A stretch of DNA of 64,000 nucleotides from Pseudomonas sp. BCA17 (GTDB lineage: Bacteria > Pseudomonadota > Gammaproteobacteria > Pseudomonadales > Pseudomonadaceae): NCBI RefSeq assembly GCF_004519405.1, contig NZ_SGWI01000003.1, positions 620,001 through 684,000 on the forward strand. The letters run 5' to 3'. The notes beneath the pieces are model-generated. The model made no database searches. It was not told the DNA's origin and saw nothing but the letters and a program-made list of their open reading frames with translations. Below are positions 51,756-62,115 of this stretch, piece after piece. Every line of letters begins with the position of its first letter. The first letter of the stretch is position 1. The translations under genes were made by a program, and so were the position numbers.

Positions 51756-52268
51756 ATGGACCATCTTGTACTCACAATTATCGCCGCCGACAAACCCGGC
51801 GTCGTTGAACGCATCGCGCATAACATCGCCACCCACGGTGGCAGCTGGCAGGAAAGCCGAATGGCGCATATGGCCGGGCAATTCGCCGGCATCCTGCGGG
51901 TCAGTGTGCCTGCTGAGAATCGTCAGAACCTGGTGAATGCGCTGGACGACTTATCCACACACGGCATTCGCGTGCTGGTGGGGGAGGGCAGCAGCGGGCA
52001 GGCCTCTACATCCAAGTCGATCGTGATGACGTTGGTGGGTAATGATCGCTCGGGCATTGTGCGCGAGATCACGGCGTTGTTGAGTAAGCAGGGGGTGAAC
52101 CTGGAGAGCCTGAGCACGGATGTACGCCCGGCCCCCATGAGCGGCGACCCATTGTTCACTGCCGAGGCGTTATTGCAGGTGCCGACGACATTGTCCCTGG
52201 ACACGTTGCAGGAGTCGTTGGAAACCTTGGCGGATGACTTGATGGTGGAACTGCACAACGAGGAATGA
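51756..52268 (+). CDS. gcvR: Glycine cleavage system regulator GcvR (ACT-domain repressor)
   Basis: A 170-residue protein with two ACT domains (~4-75 LVLTIIAADKPGVVERIAHNIATHGGSW; ~90-160 IVMTLVGNDRSGIVREITALLSKQGVNLESLSTDV). This is the GcvR/TrpR-like two-ACT form that tunes the glycine cleavage operon with GcvA. It is placed near glycine-metabolism genes only by chance, as the sox block is 20 kb away. Confidence 0.88.
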   Translation: MDHLVLTIIAADKPGVVERIAHNIATHGGSWQESRMAHMAGQFAGILRVSVPAENRQNLVNALDDLSTHGIRVLVGEGSSGQASTSKSIVMTLVGNDRSGIVREITALLSKQGVNLESLSTDVRPAPMSGDPLFTAEALLQVPTTLSLDTLQESLETLADDLMVELHNEE

Positions 52269-52307
52269 TCCACCCACAAGGTTATGCATGGAAATCTTGC
52301 ATGGGCC

Positions 52308-52428
52308 TGTGGATAACCTGTAGAGACTCGAGGCCAGGCCGCACTGGCCGGGGCTCTCCGCTACTTGAGCAAAAAACGAGCAGTTTCAAAGGCTTGTGCA
52401 CAAATGGCGGGGATCAGGTTGTGGATAA
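52308..52428. repeat. Two DnaA-box-like TGTGGATAA sites downstream of gcvR
   Basis: TGTGGATAA at 52308-52316 and 52420-52428, 112 bp apart, in the 223-bp non-coding gap between gcvR and rarD. The first shares CTGTGGATAACCTGT with the repeat unit at 12982. No other structure was recognised in this gap. Confidence 0.6.
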
Positions 52429-52491
52429 CCTTGGGGTGGATGCCTGCAAGCCACGTGCACTGTGGCTTGCAGAGGTTTGTACGTTATTTGA

Positions 52492-53376
52492 TCAGCGTTT
52501 GCGCACGCTCATCCAGGCATCCAGGCTGTACACCACCAGCCCCGCCCAGATAAAGGCGAAGGCAATCAGGGTGCTGGGTGCCAGGTGTTCGCCGAACAGC
52601 AGCACGGCTTCCAGCAGCACCAGTGTGGGTGCCACGTACTGTAAAAAGCCCAGTGCGGTGTAGGGCAAATGCCTTGCGGCAGCGTTGAAACATACCAGCG
52701 GGATCAGCGTCACCGGGCCGGCGGCTACCAGCCACCAGGCTTCGGAAGTGCCCCAGAACTCAAGCTGAGCACTGTGGGCCGAAGGGTTGAACAGCAGCCA
52801 TGCGATGGCGATCGGCACCAGCATCCACGTCTCCACCACCAGCCCGGGCAGCGCTTTGACAGGTGCCTGTTTGCGGATCAGCCCGTAGAAGCCAAAGGTC
52901 AGCGCCAGCGCCAACGACACCCACGGCAAACTGCCCACCTGCCATACCTGTTGCGCCACTCCCGCCGCCGCCAGCCCGACGGCGACCCATTGCAGGCGGC
53001 GCAGGCGCTCGCCGAGGATCAGCATGCCCAACAGTACATTCACCAGCGGGTTGATGTAGTAACCCAGGCTCGCTTCCAGCATGCGCCCGCTGTTCACCGA
53101 CCACACATAGGTCAGCCAGTTGGCTGCAATCAATGAACCACTGAGTGCCAGGATGGCCAGGCGTTTGGGATTGTCACGCAGCTCGCGGAACCAGCCCGGG
53201 TGTTTCCACACCATCAACAGCAAGCCGCCGAACAGCGCCGACCACAACACGCGGTGCACGATGATTTCGGCGGCGGGTACGCTGGCGATGGCTTTGAAGT
53301 AGAGCGGAAACAGACCCCAGATGACATAGGCGCTCAGGCCCAGGATGTACCCCTTGCGGGGGTTGGCGGCTTGCAT
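52492..53376 (-). CDS. rarD: RarD-type EamA transporter
   Basis: A 294-residue membrane protein with ten hydrophobic segments, from GYILGLSAYVIWGLFPLYFKAIA to LAPSTLIAFAFIWAGLVVYSLDAW. RarD defines this drug/metabolite-transporter subgroup (chloramphenicol-sensitive protein); the physiological substrate is unknown. ATG 53376 has AAGGA 8 bases upstream; the longer frame is unsupported. Confidence 0.9.
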   Translation of the reverse strand: MQAANPRKGYILGLSAYVIWGLFPLYFKAIASVPAAEIIVHRVLWSALFGGLLLMVWKHPGWFRELRDNPKRLAILALSGSLIAANWLTYVWSVNSGRMLEASLGYYINPLVNVLLGMLILGERLRRLQWVAVGLAAAGVAQQVWQVGSLPWVSLALALTFGFYGLIRKQAPVKALPGLVVETWMLVPIAIAWLLFNPSAHSAQLEFWGTSEAWWLVAAGPVTLIPLVCFNAAARHLPYTALGFLQYVAPTLVLLEAVLLFGEHLAPSTLIAFAFIWAGLVVYSLDAWMSVRKR

Positions 53377-53456
53377 TGCAAAATCCTTGCTTAGGCAACT
53401 GACAAAGGCGTGATTGTAAGGATATTTGTCAGTTGATGGGATTGGCCTTGCTTCAT

Positions 53457-53476
53457 GTGGGGGGCTTGCCCCTCCC
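53457..53476. repeat. Single REP hairpin
   Basis: TGGGGGGCTTGCCCCTCCCA, a compact REP-like palindrome just before the 3' end of srkA and upstream of rarD. Confidence 0.6.
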
Positions 53477-53485
53477 ATAAAGTGG

Positions 53486-54460
53486 TCAGAACAGCTTCAA
53501 GGGTTCTTCGTTGAGGGCGGCCAGTTGCTCGCGCAACGCCAGCACCTGATCGCCCCAATACCGTTCGTTGCCAAACCAGGGGAAGCTGCGGGGGAACGCC
53601 GGGTCATCCCAGCGTCGCGCGAGCCAGGCGCTGTAATGCATCAGGCGCAGGGCGCGCAGGGGTTCGATCAGGGCCAGTTCCCGTGGGTCGAAGTCGTGGA
53701 ATTCCTGGTAGCCGTCCATCAGTTCCGACAGCTGGCCCAGGCATTCATGGCGATCGCCGGCGAGCATCATCCACAGGTCTTGCACCGCCGGGCCCATGCG
53801 ACAGTCATCCAGGTCGACGATGTGGAACATCTCATCGCGGCACATCATGTTGCCGGGGTGGCAATCGCCGTGCATGCGGATGTTCGTGTGCGGTGTGGCC
53901 TTGTACACCTCTTCCACACGCTTGAGCAGGTCGCGGGCCACGGACTCGTAGGCCGGCAGCAGGCTTTTGGGAATGAAATTGCCTTCAAGCAGGGTGTTGA
54001 GGGAGTCCTGGCCGAAGTTCTTCACCCCTAGCGCCTCACGGTGTTCGAACGGACGAGTGGCACCCACCGCGTGCAAACGGCCGAGCAGTTGCCCAAGGCG
54101 ATAAAGCTGGTCGAGATTGCCTGGCTCCGGCGCCCGGCCGCCACGACGAGGGAACAGCGTGAAGCGGAAGCCCTGGTGTTCGAACAGGCTTTCGCCGTTG
54201 TGGATCAGCGGGGCTACCACCGGCACTTCGCACTCGGCCAGTTCGAAGGTGAAGCGGTGTTCTTCGAGAATCGCTTCGTTGGTCCAGCGCTGTGGTCGGT
54301 AGAACTTGGCGATCAGCGGCTCGGAGCCTTCGATACCCACCTGGTAGACGCGGTTTTCGTAGCTGTTGAGTGCCATTACGCGAGCGTCGCTGAGGAAACC
54401 GATGCTTTCGACGGCGTCAAGAACCAAGTCAGGGGTGAGTGTTTCAAACGGATGGGCCAT
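53486..54460 (-). CDS. srkA: Stress response kinase A (YihE/SrkA)
   Basis: A 324-residue protein kinase-like enzyme of the APH/CotH fold. VMALNSYENRVYQVGIEGSEPLIAKFYRPQRW (nucleotide loop and lysine) and catalytic HGDCHPGNMMCRDEMFHIVDLDDCRMGP (H-G-D-x-H-x2-N ... D-x-D). SrkA phosphorylates Ser/Thr and counters stress-induced death through MazF pathways in E. coli. Full length. It is monocistronic. Confidence 0.92.
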   Translation of the reverse strand: MAHPFETLTPDLVLDAVESIGFLSDARVMALNSYENRVYQVGIEGSEPLIAKFYRPQRWTNEAILEEHRFTFELAECEVPVVAPLIHNGESLFEHQGFRFTLFPRRGGRAPEPGNLDQLYRLGQLLGRLHAVGATRPFEHREALGVKNFGQDSLNTLLEGNFIPKSLLPAYESVARDLLKRVEEVYKATPHTNIRMHGDCHPGNMMCRDEMFHIVDLDDCRMGPAVQDLWMMLAGDRHECLGQLSELMDGYQEFHDFDPRELALIEPLRALRLMHYSAWLARRWDDPAFPRSFPWFGNERYWGDQVLALREQLAALNEEPLKLF

Positions 54461-54546
54461 GCGAACTCCTGCGCGCAGCAGGGCGCCGCGTCCGGCCGGG
54501 TATGGTAACGCACCAGGCTTGAGATAGGGGCGCCTGTGCTATCGCT

Positions 54547-54592
54547 ATCGGGAACAAGCCCTTTCCCACAGTTGGAGGGGGCTTGTTCCGAT
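54547..54592. repeat. Compact REP pair/terminator hairpin downstream of phoX-like gene
   Basis: ATCGGGAACAAGCCCTTTCC onward (54547-54570) and GGAGGGGGCTTGTTCCGAT (54574-54592) form a strong hairpin just past the stop of the PhoX-family gene. Confidence 0.7.
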
Positions 54593-54601
54593 GGCATTTT
54601 A

Positions 54602-56500
54602 TCAGGCGCCGATGATGCCGCCGTCATCCCGTCGAATTGCCATCACCGAAGACCTTGGCTTGCCATTCGGCAAGTGTTCCGGCCAGGTCGAACCGCCGGT
54701 TTCGCCCGGGTGCTGGATGCCCACAAACAGCGTCTTCTGGTCTGGCGAGAAGCTGATCCCCGTCACTTCACACGCTACCGGCCCGACCATGAAACGGCGG
54801 ATTTCTCCGGTGGCCGGATCGGCACACAGCATCTGGTTATTACCCATTCCCGCGAAGTCGCCCGCGTTGCTGTAGTCGCCATCGGTCAGGATCCACAGGC
54901 GGCCGGCCTTGTCGAAGCCCAGGCCGTCAGGGCTGTTGAACATGTTTTGCGGGTTGATGTTGGAGGAGCCGCCTTTTGGCGTACCGGCGTGTACGCCCGG
55001 GTTGCCGGCGACCACAAACAGGTCCCAGGTGAATTCGCTGGCGCCGTGGTTATCCTTATCGGCTTTCCAGCGCAGGATCTGGCCGTAGACGTTTTTCTCC
55101 CGTGGGTTGGGGCCGCCCACCGGCTGGCCGTCTTCACCACGCTTGGCATTGTTGGTGAGCGTGCAATAGACCTGGCCGTCGGTGGGGCTGACCACGATCC
55201 ACTCCGGGCGGTCCATGCGGGTCGCTTTCACCACACTGGCGGCCAGGCGTGCATGGATCAGTACCTCGGCCTGGCTGGCGAAACCGCTGCCGGCATCAAT
55301 ACCGTTTTTGCCATGGGTCAGCTCGACCCATTGGCCCTTGCCCTTGGGGTGGTCGGCGTTGCCATCGCCCGCGTCGAAGATCGCCACATACAAAGTGCCG
55401 TGGTCGAGCAGGTTTTTGTTGGCCTTGGAGTTGTGGTGGTTGATCGGGTCACGGCTGACGAATTTATAAATGAACTCGCCGCGCTCATCGTCGCCCATGT
55501 ACACCACCGCGCGGCCGTCGCGGGTTTCCGCCAGCGCCGCGTTCTCGTGTTTGAAGCGGCCCAGGGCAGTGCGCTTGACGGGAGTGGATTGCGGGTCGAA
55601 CGGGTCGATTTCCACCACCCAGCCGTGACGGTTGAGCTCATTGGGGTTCTTGGCCATGTCGAAGCGCGGGTCATGCTGATGCCAGTTGATGTCTCTGCTG
55701 GCCGCTGTCACGCCATAGCGCTTTTGCCCGGCATCGAAGTTTTGTTGTGGGTTGCTGCTGCCGAAGCAGTCGGTGAAGTTCTCTTCGCACGTCAGGTAAG
55801 TGCCCCACGGTGTCTTGCCGTTGGCGCAGTTCTGGAAGGTGCCGAGGGCTTTTTTACCGGACTTGTCGGCACTGGTTTTCAGCCAGGCATGACCCGCCGC
55901 CGGGCCGCTCAGGCGAATGGGCGAGTTGCCGTGGATGCGCCGGTTATAGCGCGAGTCCTGGACGAACTGCCAGGTGCCGCCTTTGCGCTGCACTTCGATG
56001 ACCGACACACCTTCGCTGGCCTGGGCCTTGCGCACATCTTCGGCCGATTGCGGCGCGCCACCATGGGCGTAGAGGTAGCGATAGTTGGTGTACTCGTTGT
56101 TGATCGCCAGGAGCGCGCGGTTGTTGTCGCCGGGAAAGGCGAACAGGCTCATGCCATCATTGTTGTCACCGAACTGTTGCTCCTGGGCTTTGGCTGTACC
56201 GTTGCCGGACGGATCGAAAGCCGGGGCGTTCTTGTGCAACGGCTGGCCCCAGCTGATCAGCACCGAAGCGCTGTAGCCCGGCGGCAAGGTGATGGCATCG
56301 CTGCTGGCGGCGGCGATGCCGGTAAACCCCAGCAGCGGGCTGGCCGTGGTGGCGTTGACGGCCAGGGCGCTGCGGCTGAGCAGGTTGCCGCCCAGGAACA
56401 TCGCGGCACCGCAGAGGGCACCGGCACCGATGAAGCGGCGGCGGGTGAGGCCGACCATCTGTTCCAGGTCGGTGGCTTGGTTTTCTTCTAATAGGCTCAT
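54602..56500 (-). CDS. PhoX-family (DUF839) Tat-exported protein, putative phosphatase
   Basis: A 632-residue protein with a twin-arginine signal peptide (LTRRRFIGAGALCGAAMFLGG, ~18-38). The body is a DUF839/PhoX-like propeller (FALLAINNEYTNYRYLYAHGG, GHAWLKTSADKSGKKALGTFQNCANGKTPWGTYLTCEENFTDCFGSS, VVSPTDGQVYCTLTNNAKRGEDGQPVGGPNPREKNVYGQILRW). PhoX is a calcium/iron alkaline phosphatase, often phosphate-regulated; some DUF839 members have other activities, so the enzyme assignment is family-level. Confidence 0.87.
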   Translation of the reverse strand: MSLLEENQATDLEQMVGLTRRRFIGAGALCGAAMFLGGNLLSRSALAVNATTASPLLGFTGIAAASSDAITLPPGYSASVLISWGQPLHKNAPAFDPSGNGTAKAQEQQFGDNNDGMSLFAFPGDNNRALLAINNEYTNYRYLYAHGGAPQSAEDVRKAQASEGVSVIEVQRKGGTWQFVQDSRYNRRIHGNSPIRLSGPAAGHAWLKTSADKSGKKALGTFQNCANGKTPWGTYLTCEENFTDCFGSSNPQQNFDAGQKRYGVTAASRDINWHQHDPRFDMAKNPNELNRHGWVVEIDPFDPQSTPVKRTALGRFKHENAALAETRDGRAVVYMGDDERGEFIYKFVSRDPINHHNSKANKNLLDHGTLYVAIFDAGDGNADHPKGKGQWVELTHGKNGIDAGSGFASQAEVLIHARLAASVVKATRMDRPEWIVVSPTDGQVYCTLTNNAKRGEDGQPVGGPNPREKNVYGQILRWKADKDNHGASEFTWDLFVVAGNPGVHAGTPKGGSSNINPQNMFNSPDGLGFDKAGRLWILTDGDYSNAGDFAGMGNNQMLCADPATGEIRRFMVGPVACEVTGISFSPDQKTLFVGIQHPGETGGSTWPEHLPNGKPRSSVMAIRRDDGGIIGA

Positions 56501-56581
56501 TTCAGGCTCCCTCTGCGGTTTTTGCAGACACCTTAAGGAGCCCTCGTGACGAATTTGTTGCAGTTTGAAGGCGCGGGCGCG

Positions 56582-57346
56582 TTATACCGGCGTGCCGAGC
56601 AGTACATTGTTCGGGGCGAATTGCACCTGGATCGGCTGGCGCTCGCCGGCGCCCAACGCTTTGAGCGCGGCGGGCTGCGCCAGCGCGCACAACACAAGGC
56701 CGTTAGACAAGGTGATGCGCACTTCGCTGGGGCCGTCATCGGCGTCGAGAATCGTGTCGATAATGCCGCTCATACAATTGTGTCCAGGTGTTGCAGCTTG
56801 CCCGACAGCGAGCACTTCCAGCCAACCGGCCTTGATCAACGCGACCACTTCCACACCTACCTCAAGTTCCAGCCGTAGCGTGCTGTCGTGAGTGATTTGC
56901 GCGTCGAGATTCAAGCCCCCGGCCAGTTGCAGGCGAATTGAGTCGTTGCGGCCATGCTGTTCAATGGCGATCACCTGGCCATGCAGCTGGTTACGTGCAC
57001 TGGTGCGCAACATCAAGCGCCCCAGCAGGTTGAAGTCGCTGGCATCTTCATCGGAGCCGAGCACTTCGGCCTGCAGCACCTGCAAGCGTTGGTAGAGGCG
57101 CAATACGCGTTCACCTTCGGCCGTCAACCTGGCACCCCCGCCGCCTTTGCCGCCGACGTTGCGTTCCACCAGCGGCTTTTGCGCCAGGTTGTTCAGTTCA
57201 TCGATGGCGTCCCAGGCAGCCTTGTAGCTCAAGCCGGCGCTCTTGGCTGCACGGGTGATTGAGCCTTGCTCGGCGATATGCGCCAGCAAGGCAATGCGCT
57301 GGGGGCGGCGGACGATGTGTTGGCTGAGCAGGGTGGGTAGGGACAT
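56582..57346 (-). CDS. modE: ModE-family molybdenum-dependent regulator
   Basis: A 254-residue protein. N-terminal winged helix ~10-100 (RIALLAHIAEQGSITRAAKSAGLSYKAAWDAIDELNNLAQKPLVERNVGGKGGGGARLTAEG) with the characteristic GGKGGGGA turn. C-terminal two Mop/TOBE domains (LMLRTSARNQLHGQVIAIEQ; MSGIIDTILDADDGPSEVRITLSNG). It represses molybdate transport when molybdate-bound. No modABC is adjacent. ATG 57346 chosen over an upstream GTG. Confidence 0.88.
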   Translation of the reverse strand: MSLPTLLSQHIVRRPQRIALLAHIAEQGSITRAAKSAGLSYKAAWDAIDELNNLAQKPLVERNVGGKGGGGARLTAEGERVLRLYQRLQVLQAEVLGSDEDASDFNLLGRLMLRTSARNQLHGQVIAIEQHGRNDSIRLQLAGGLNLDAQITHDSTLRLELEVGVEVVALIKAGWLEVLAVGQAATPGHNCMSGIIDTILDADDGPSEVRITLSNGLVLCALAQPAALKALGAGERQPIQVQFAPNNVLLGTPV

Positions 57347-57403
57347 GGGCACACGCTTCGATGGAATGAGCGGACGTTGCCGCCGCGGCGCTTGGGAGTC
57401 AAG

Positions 57404-58141
57404 TTACGTACCCGGCCTGGGCGTGCGGGCCAGGCAATACACGTCGACCTGGCGTGCACCGGCGTCCATCAACAATTGTGCGAGGCTGTCAGCGGTAGCG
57501 CCGGTCGTCAGTACGTCGTCCACCAGCGCAAAGTGCCGGCCTTGCACCTGGGCGCCAGCGGCCAAGGTAAAGGCGCGAAACAGGTTGCGCTTGCGGGCCT
57601 TGGCATCGAGTGCTTGTTGCGCCACGGTTTCATGGGGGCGCAATAACAGGTGTTCGTCACAGGCAAGGTCGAGGGCGTCACTGAGCCAGCGCGCCAGCAT
57701 CAACGCCTGGTTGAAGCCGCGCTCGCGCAAGCGGTTCCGTGCCAGCGGCACCGGCAGCAGGCAGTCGGGGCGGGTCAGTTCAGCGTTGTCGAAACGATGC
57801 TGCAGGTGGTGTCCCAGCAGGCGCGCGAGCATATGACCCAGTGGCCATCGTGATTGATGCTTGAAGCGACTGATCAAAGTGTCGACCGGAAAGCCATAAG
57901 TCCAGGGCGCAACCACCTGTTTAAACGCGGGCGGATGTTTCTGGCACTGTCCGCAGACCAGGCCCTCCATCGGCAGTGGCAGCGCGCACACGTTGCACTG
58001 CTCCATCAACCATGGCAGCTCGATTTCGCAGACGTTGCACACACAATCCCTTGATTCGGTAGCCTCATCGCAGATTAAACAGTTGTGTATGTTTTTTGAC
58101 CAGATGTAAACCTTGTGTTTGCGGTCCGGTTGACAGTGCAT
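57404..58141 (-). CDS. comF: ComF-family phosphoribosyltransferase-like protein
   Basis: A 245-residue protein. An N-terminal zinc-ribbon (CLICDEATESRDCVCNVCE and EQCNVCALPLPMEGLVCGQCQ, four C-x2-C) and a C-terminal PRT domain with PRPP loop HFALVDDVLTTGATADSLAQ. ComF proteins support DNA uptake and DNA transactions; in Gram-negatives GntX is the homologue. It lies divergent from bioB, 92 bp away. Confidence 0.85.
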   Translation of the reverse strand: MHCQPDRKHKVYIWSKNIHNCLICDEATESRDCVCNVCEIELPWLMEQCNVCALPLPMEGLVCGQCQKHPPAFKQVVAPWTYGFPVDTLISRFKHQSRWPLGHMLARLLGHHLQHRFDNAELTRPDCLLPVPLARNRLRERGFNQALMLARWLSDALDLACDEHLLLRPHETVAQQALDAKARKRNLFRAFTLAAGAQVQGRHFALVDDVLTTGATADSLAQLLMDAGARQVDVYCLARTPRPGT

Positions 58142-58233
58142 GATTCTTCCTTAAATATGCCGAGCATCCGTGTCGTGCCTGTGGGTATTGCCCTTCCCAC
58201 AGCGCTTGCCAAAGCATAATCAAGGAATCGCCC

Positions 58234-59289
58234 ATGAGCGCCAGCACCTCTGCCACCCTGCGTCACGATTGGTCTTTAGCCGAAGTCAAAGCACTGTTCG
58301 TGCAGCCGTTCAATGACCTGTTGTTCCAGGCGCAGACCGTGCACCGTGCGCATTTCGATGCCAACCGCGTGCAGGTGTCGACCCTGCTGTCGATCAAGAC
58401 CGGCGCCTGCCCGGAAGATTGTAAATATTGTCCGCAGTCGGGCCACTACAACACTGGCCTGGAAAAAGAAAAACTGATGGAGGTGCAAAAGGTCCTCGAA
58501 GAAGCCGCCCGCGCCAAGGCCATCGGTTCGACTCGCTTCTGCATGGGCGCCGCCTGGAAGCACCCGTCGGCCAAAGACATGCCCTACGTGCTGCAGATGG
58601 TCAAAGGCGTGAAGGCCATGGGCCTGGAAACCTGCATGACCCTCGGCCGTCTCGACCAGGACCAGACTCAAGCCCTGGCTCAGGCAGGCCTCGACTACTA
58701 CAACCACAACCTCGATACATCGCCGGAGTTCTACGGCTCGATCATCACCACCCGCACCTATAGCGAACGCCTGCAAACCCTGGCCTATGTGCGTGATTCC
58801 GGGATGAAGATCTGCTCGGGCGGAATCCTCGGCATGGGGGAGTCCCTTGATGACCGTGCCAACCTGTTGATCCAACTGGCCAACCTGCCGGAGCATCCGG
58901 AGTCGGTGCCGATCAACATGCTGGTAAAGGTGGCCGGTACGCCGTTGGAAAACGCCGAAGACATCGACCCGTTCGACTTCATCCGCATGCTCGCGGTGGC
59001 ACGCATCCTGATGCCGCAGTCGCATGTGCGGCTGTCGGCCGGTCGTGAGGCGATGAACGAGCAGATGCAGGCCCTGGCGTTTTTCGCCGGCGCCAACTCG
59101 ATCTTCTACGGCGACAAGCTGCTGACCACCGCCAACCCGCAGGCCGACAAGGACATGCAACTGTTCTCGCGCCTGGGCATCCTGCCGGAAGCCCGCGAAG
59201 AGCACGCTGATGAAGTGCATCAGGCGGCGATCGAGCAGGCGTTGGTGGAGCAAAAGAGCAGCGAGCAGTTCTATAACGCCGCCGTTTGA
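58234..59289 (+). CDS. bioB: Biotin synthase
   Basis: A 351-residue radical-SAM enzyme. The cluster motif is C59-P-E-D-C63-K-Y-C66, and later conserved cysteine-containing [10 protein letters not shown] and [12 protein letters not shown], with [12 protein letters not shown]. It inserts sulphur into dethiobiotin. GCCC ATG 58234 is preceded by AAGGAATCGCCC. First gene of the bioB-bioF-bioH-bioC-bioD run. Confidence 0.97.
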   Translation: MSASTSATLRHDWSLAEVKALFVQPFNDLLFQAQTVHRAHFDANRVQVSTLLSIKTGACPEDCKYCPQSGHYNTGLEKEKLMEVQKVLEEAARAKAIGSTRFCMGAAWKHPSAKDMPYVLQMVKGVKAMGLETCMTLGRLDQDQTQALAQAGLDYYNHNLDTSPEFYGSIITTRTYSERLQTLAYVRDSGMKICSGGILGMGESLDDRANLLIQLANLPEHPESVPINMLVKVAGTPLENAEDIDPFDFIRMLAVARILMPQSHVRLSAGREAMNEQMQALAFFAGANSIFYGDKLLTTANPQADKDMQLFSRLGILPEAREEHADEVHQAAIEQALVEQKSSEQFYNAAV

Positions 59290-59404
59290 TTGAAATGCGC
59301 TGCTGATGTGGGGAGGGACGGTGCGACGATCATGGGCACGTCGAATCGTCGCGCCGGCCCTTCCACATTTTTGACCGTGTTGAACCTGCCAAGCCGAGGG
59401 CTGC

Positions 59405-60586
59405 ATGTCTTTCGATCTCGCTGCGCGCCTCGCGGCTCGCCGTGCCGAACACCTCTACCGTCAACGCCCCCTGCTGGACAGCCCCCAAGGCCCGGACGTG
59501 GTGGTCGACGGCCAACCGCTCCTGGCGTTCTGCAATAACGACTACCTGGGCCTGGCCAATCATCCTCAGGTGATCGAAGCCTGGCGCGCCGGAGCGTCCC
59601 GTTGGGGCGTGGGCGGCGGCGCTTCGCACTTGGTGGTTGGCCACGCGACACCTCACCATGAACTGGAAGAAGCCCTGGCCGACCTCACCGGTCGCCCGCG
59701 TGCCTTGCTCTTCACCACCGGCTACATGGCCAACCTCGGTGCGGTCACGGGGCTGGTGGGACAAGGTGATACGGTATTGGAGGACCGCCTCAACCACGCT
59801 TCGCTGCTGGACGCCGGCTTGCTCAGCGGTGCGCGCTTCAACCGTTACCTGCACAACGACGCCGACAGCCTTGCCAAGCGCCTGGAGAAGGCGACCGGCA
59901 ATACGCTGGTGGTCACCGACGGCGTGTTCAGCATGGACGGTGACCTGGCGGACCTGCCCGCGCTGGCCCGCGCTACCAAAGCCAAAGGCGCCTGGTTGAT
60001 GGTGGATGACGCCCATGGCTTCGGCCCGTTGGGCGCGCACGGCGGCGGGATCGTCGAGCATTTTGGCCTGAGCCAGGAAGACGTGCCGGTACTGGTCGGC
60101 ACCCTGGGTAAAGCATTCGGCACGGCCGGCGCATTCGTGGCGGGCAGTGACGCGCTGATCGAAAGCCTGATTCAATTCGCCCGGCCCTATATCTACACCA
60201 CCAGCCAACCGCCGGCGCTGGCCTGTGCCACCCTGAAAAGCCTCGAGCTGCTGCGCACCGAACACTGGCGACGCGAGCACCTCAATGCCTTGATCCGCCA
60301 GTTCCGCCAGGGCGCCGAGCAGATCGGCCTGGCGTTGATGGACAGCTTCACGCCGATCCAGCCGATCCTGATCGGCGACAGCGCCAAGGCCATGCGCCTG
60401 TCCCAGATGTTGCGCGAACGAGGTTTGATGGTCACCGCGATCCGCCCACCCACTGTGCCGGCCGGCAGTGCGCGTTTACGCGTAACGTTGACGGCAGCTC
60501 ACAGCGAGGCTCAGGTGCAGCTATTGTTAAATGCGTTGGAAGAGTGTTTCCGCTTGTTAGGCGCCACGGAGCCCGACCATGCGTGA
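59405..60586 (+). CDS. bioF: 8-amino-7-oxononanoate synthase
   Basis: A 393-residue PLP enzyme. [20 protein letters not shown] near residue 39, [24 protein letters not shown], and [13 protein letters not shown] with Schiff-base K236, the same number as in E. coli BioF. It condenses pimeloyl thioester with alanine. It overlaps bioH by eight bases. Confidence 0.96.
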   Translation: MSFDLAARLAARRAEHLYRQRPLLDSPQGPDVVVDGQPLLAFCNNDYLGLANHPQVIEAWRAGASRWGVGGGASHLVVGHATPHHELEEALADLTGRPRALLFTTGYMANLGAVTGLVGQGDTVLEDRLNHASLLDAGLLSGARFNRYLHNDADSLAKRLEKATGNTLVVTDGVFSMDGDLADLPALARATKAKGAWLMVDDAHGFGPLGAHGGGIVEHFGLSQEDVPVLVGTLGKAFGTAGAFVAGSDALIESLIQFARPYIYTTSQPPALACATLKSLELLRTEHWRREHLNALIRQFRQGAEQIGLALMDSFTPIQPILIGDSAKAMRLSQMLRERGLMVTAIRPPTVPAGSARLRVTLTAAHSEAQVQLLLNALEECFRLLGATEPDHA

Positions 60587-61310
60587 CCGACTGATATTGC
60601 TGCCCGGTTGGGGCCTCGGCGTGTCACCGCTGGAGCCTTTGGCTGCCGCCTTGCAAGGCCTTGACGAGCACTTGCAGGTGCAGGTCGAGCCGTTGCCGGC
60701 ACTCGAATCCAGCGACCTCGATGACTGGCTCGACGAACTTGACGCCACGCTGCCGGACAACGCCTGGCTGGGCGGCTGGTCCCTGGGCGGCATGCTGGCG
60801 TCCGAGCTGGCGGCGCGGCGCGGTGAGCGCTGCTGCGGTTTGCTGACGTTGGCGAGCAACCCGTGTTTTGTTGCCCATGACGGCTGGCCAAGCGCGATGC
60901 CTGCCGAAACCTTCGATGCGTTTCTCGCCGGTTGCCATGCCGACTCCCAAGTCACCCTCAAACGCTTCGGCCTGTTATGTGCCAAGGGCGCCGAAGACCC
61001 GCGCGGGTTGTCGCGTCTGTTGCTCGGTGGCGCGCCGCATACGCCGTCCGGCGTGTTGATGCCCGGGCTTGAACTGCTCGCCCAACTCGACACCCGCGCC
61101 GCGTTGCAGGCCTATCGTGGGCCGCAGTTACATTTGTTTGCCGGCCTGGATGGGCTGGTGCCGGCCGAGGCTGCCGGCGATCTGCTGGCCCTGCTGCCCG
61201 ATGTTGAAATCGGCCTGATTGAACAGGCTGGTCACGCGTTTCTTCTGGAAGACCCTCACGGTATTGCGGGGGCCATCCAGGCTTTTTTGCATGAGTGTGT
61301 TGATGACTGA
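60579..61310 (+). CDS. bioH: Pimeloyl-ACP methyl ester carboxylesterase
   Basis: A 243-residue alpha/beta hydrolase. LLPGWGLG (oxyanion region), nucleophile G-W-S68-L-G-G, acid in [11 protein letters not shown] and histidine in [11 protein letters not shown]. BioH cleaves the methyl ester to release pimeloyl-ACP for BioF. Overlaps bioF by eight bases and bioC by eight bases, so all are coupled. Confidence 0.93.
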   Translation: MRDRLILLPGWGLGVSPLEPLAAALQGLDEHLQVQVEPLPALESSDLDDWLDELDATLPDNAWLGGWSLGGMLASELAARRGERCCGLLTLASNPCFVAHDGWPSAMPAETFDAFLAGCHADSQVTLKRFGLLCAKGAEDPRGLSRLLLGGAPHTPSGVLMPGLELLAQLDTRAALQAYRGPQLHLFAGLDGLVPAEAAGDLLALLPDVEIGLIEQAGHAFLLEDPHGIAGAIQAFLHECVDD

Positions 61311-62115
61311 TTTGTCCTTGCCTTTACTGCCGGGCGGCTTGCCGGACAAGCGCCAGGTGGCGGCATCTTTTTCCCGTGCCGCCGCCAGTTACGACAGCGT
61401 CGCCGAGTTGCAGCGAGCGGTGGGCAACGCATTGCTGGCTCGCCTGCCGTCGGCCTTTACGCCACAACGCTGGCTGGACATGGGGTGCGGCACCGGTTTT
61501 TTCAGCCGTGTGTTGGCTGAGCGGTTGCCCGACAGCCAGGGTGTGGCGCTGGATATCGCCGAAGGTATGCTCAATCACGCCAGCCCCTTAGGTGGCGCGA
61601 GGTATTTCATTGCCGGTGATGCCGAGCGCTTGCCGCTTAAAGCTGAGAGCCTGGGGCTGATCTATTCCAGCCTGGCGGTGCAGTGGTGTGCGAATTTCGA
61701 TGGGGTGCTCAGCGAAGCCCGTCGCGTGCTGCAACCGGGTGGCGTGTTGGCGTTCGCGAGCCTGTGCGTCGGCACATTGCATGAGTTGCGCGAAAGCTGG
61801 CGCGCGGCGGATGGTCTGGTGCACGTCAACCGTTTCCGTCCCTTCGAGACGTATCAACAGCTCTGCGCCGCCAGCGGTCTGCGCGTCGTCAGCCTGGAGC
61901 GCCAACCCCATGTGCTGCATTACCCGGATGTGCGCAGTCTGACCCATGAACTCAAGGCGTTGGGCGCGCATAACCTCAACCCGGGTCGCCCGGGAGGGTT
62001 GACGGGCCGCGCGCGGATTGCTGCACTGGTGAACGCTTACGAGCAGTTCCGCCAGGCCCAGGGCCTGCCCGCCACGTATCAAGTGGTGTACGCCGTACTG
62101 GAGAAACCTTTATGA
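61303..62115 (+). CDS. bioC: Malonyl-ACP O-methyltransferase
   Basis: A 270-residue SAM methyltransferase. [26 protein letters not shown], motif [30 protein letters not shown] and [32 protein letters not shown]. Methylates malonyl thioester to start pimelate synthesis. ATG 61303 ([12 protein letters not shown]) is favoured by similarity to known Pseudomonas BioC; an ATG 12 bp earlier is possible. It overlaps bioH by eight and bioD by four bases. Confidence 0.93.
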   Translation: MTDLSLPLLPGGLPDKRQVAASFSRAAASYDSVAELQRAVGNALLARLPSAFTPQRWLDMGCGTGFFSRVLAERLPDSQGVALDIAEGMLNHASPLGGARYFIAGDAERLPLKAESLGLIYSSLAVQWCANFDGVLSEARRVLQPGGVLAFASLCVGTLHELRESWRAADGLVHVNRFRPFETYQQLCAASGLRVVSLERQPHVLHYPDVRSLTHELKALGAHNLNPGRPGGLTGRARIAALVNAYEQFRQAQGLPATYQVVYAVLEKPL

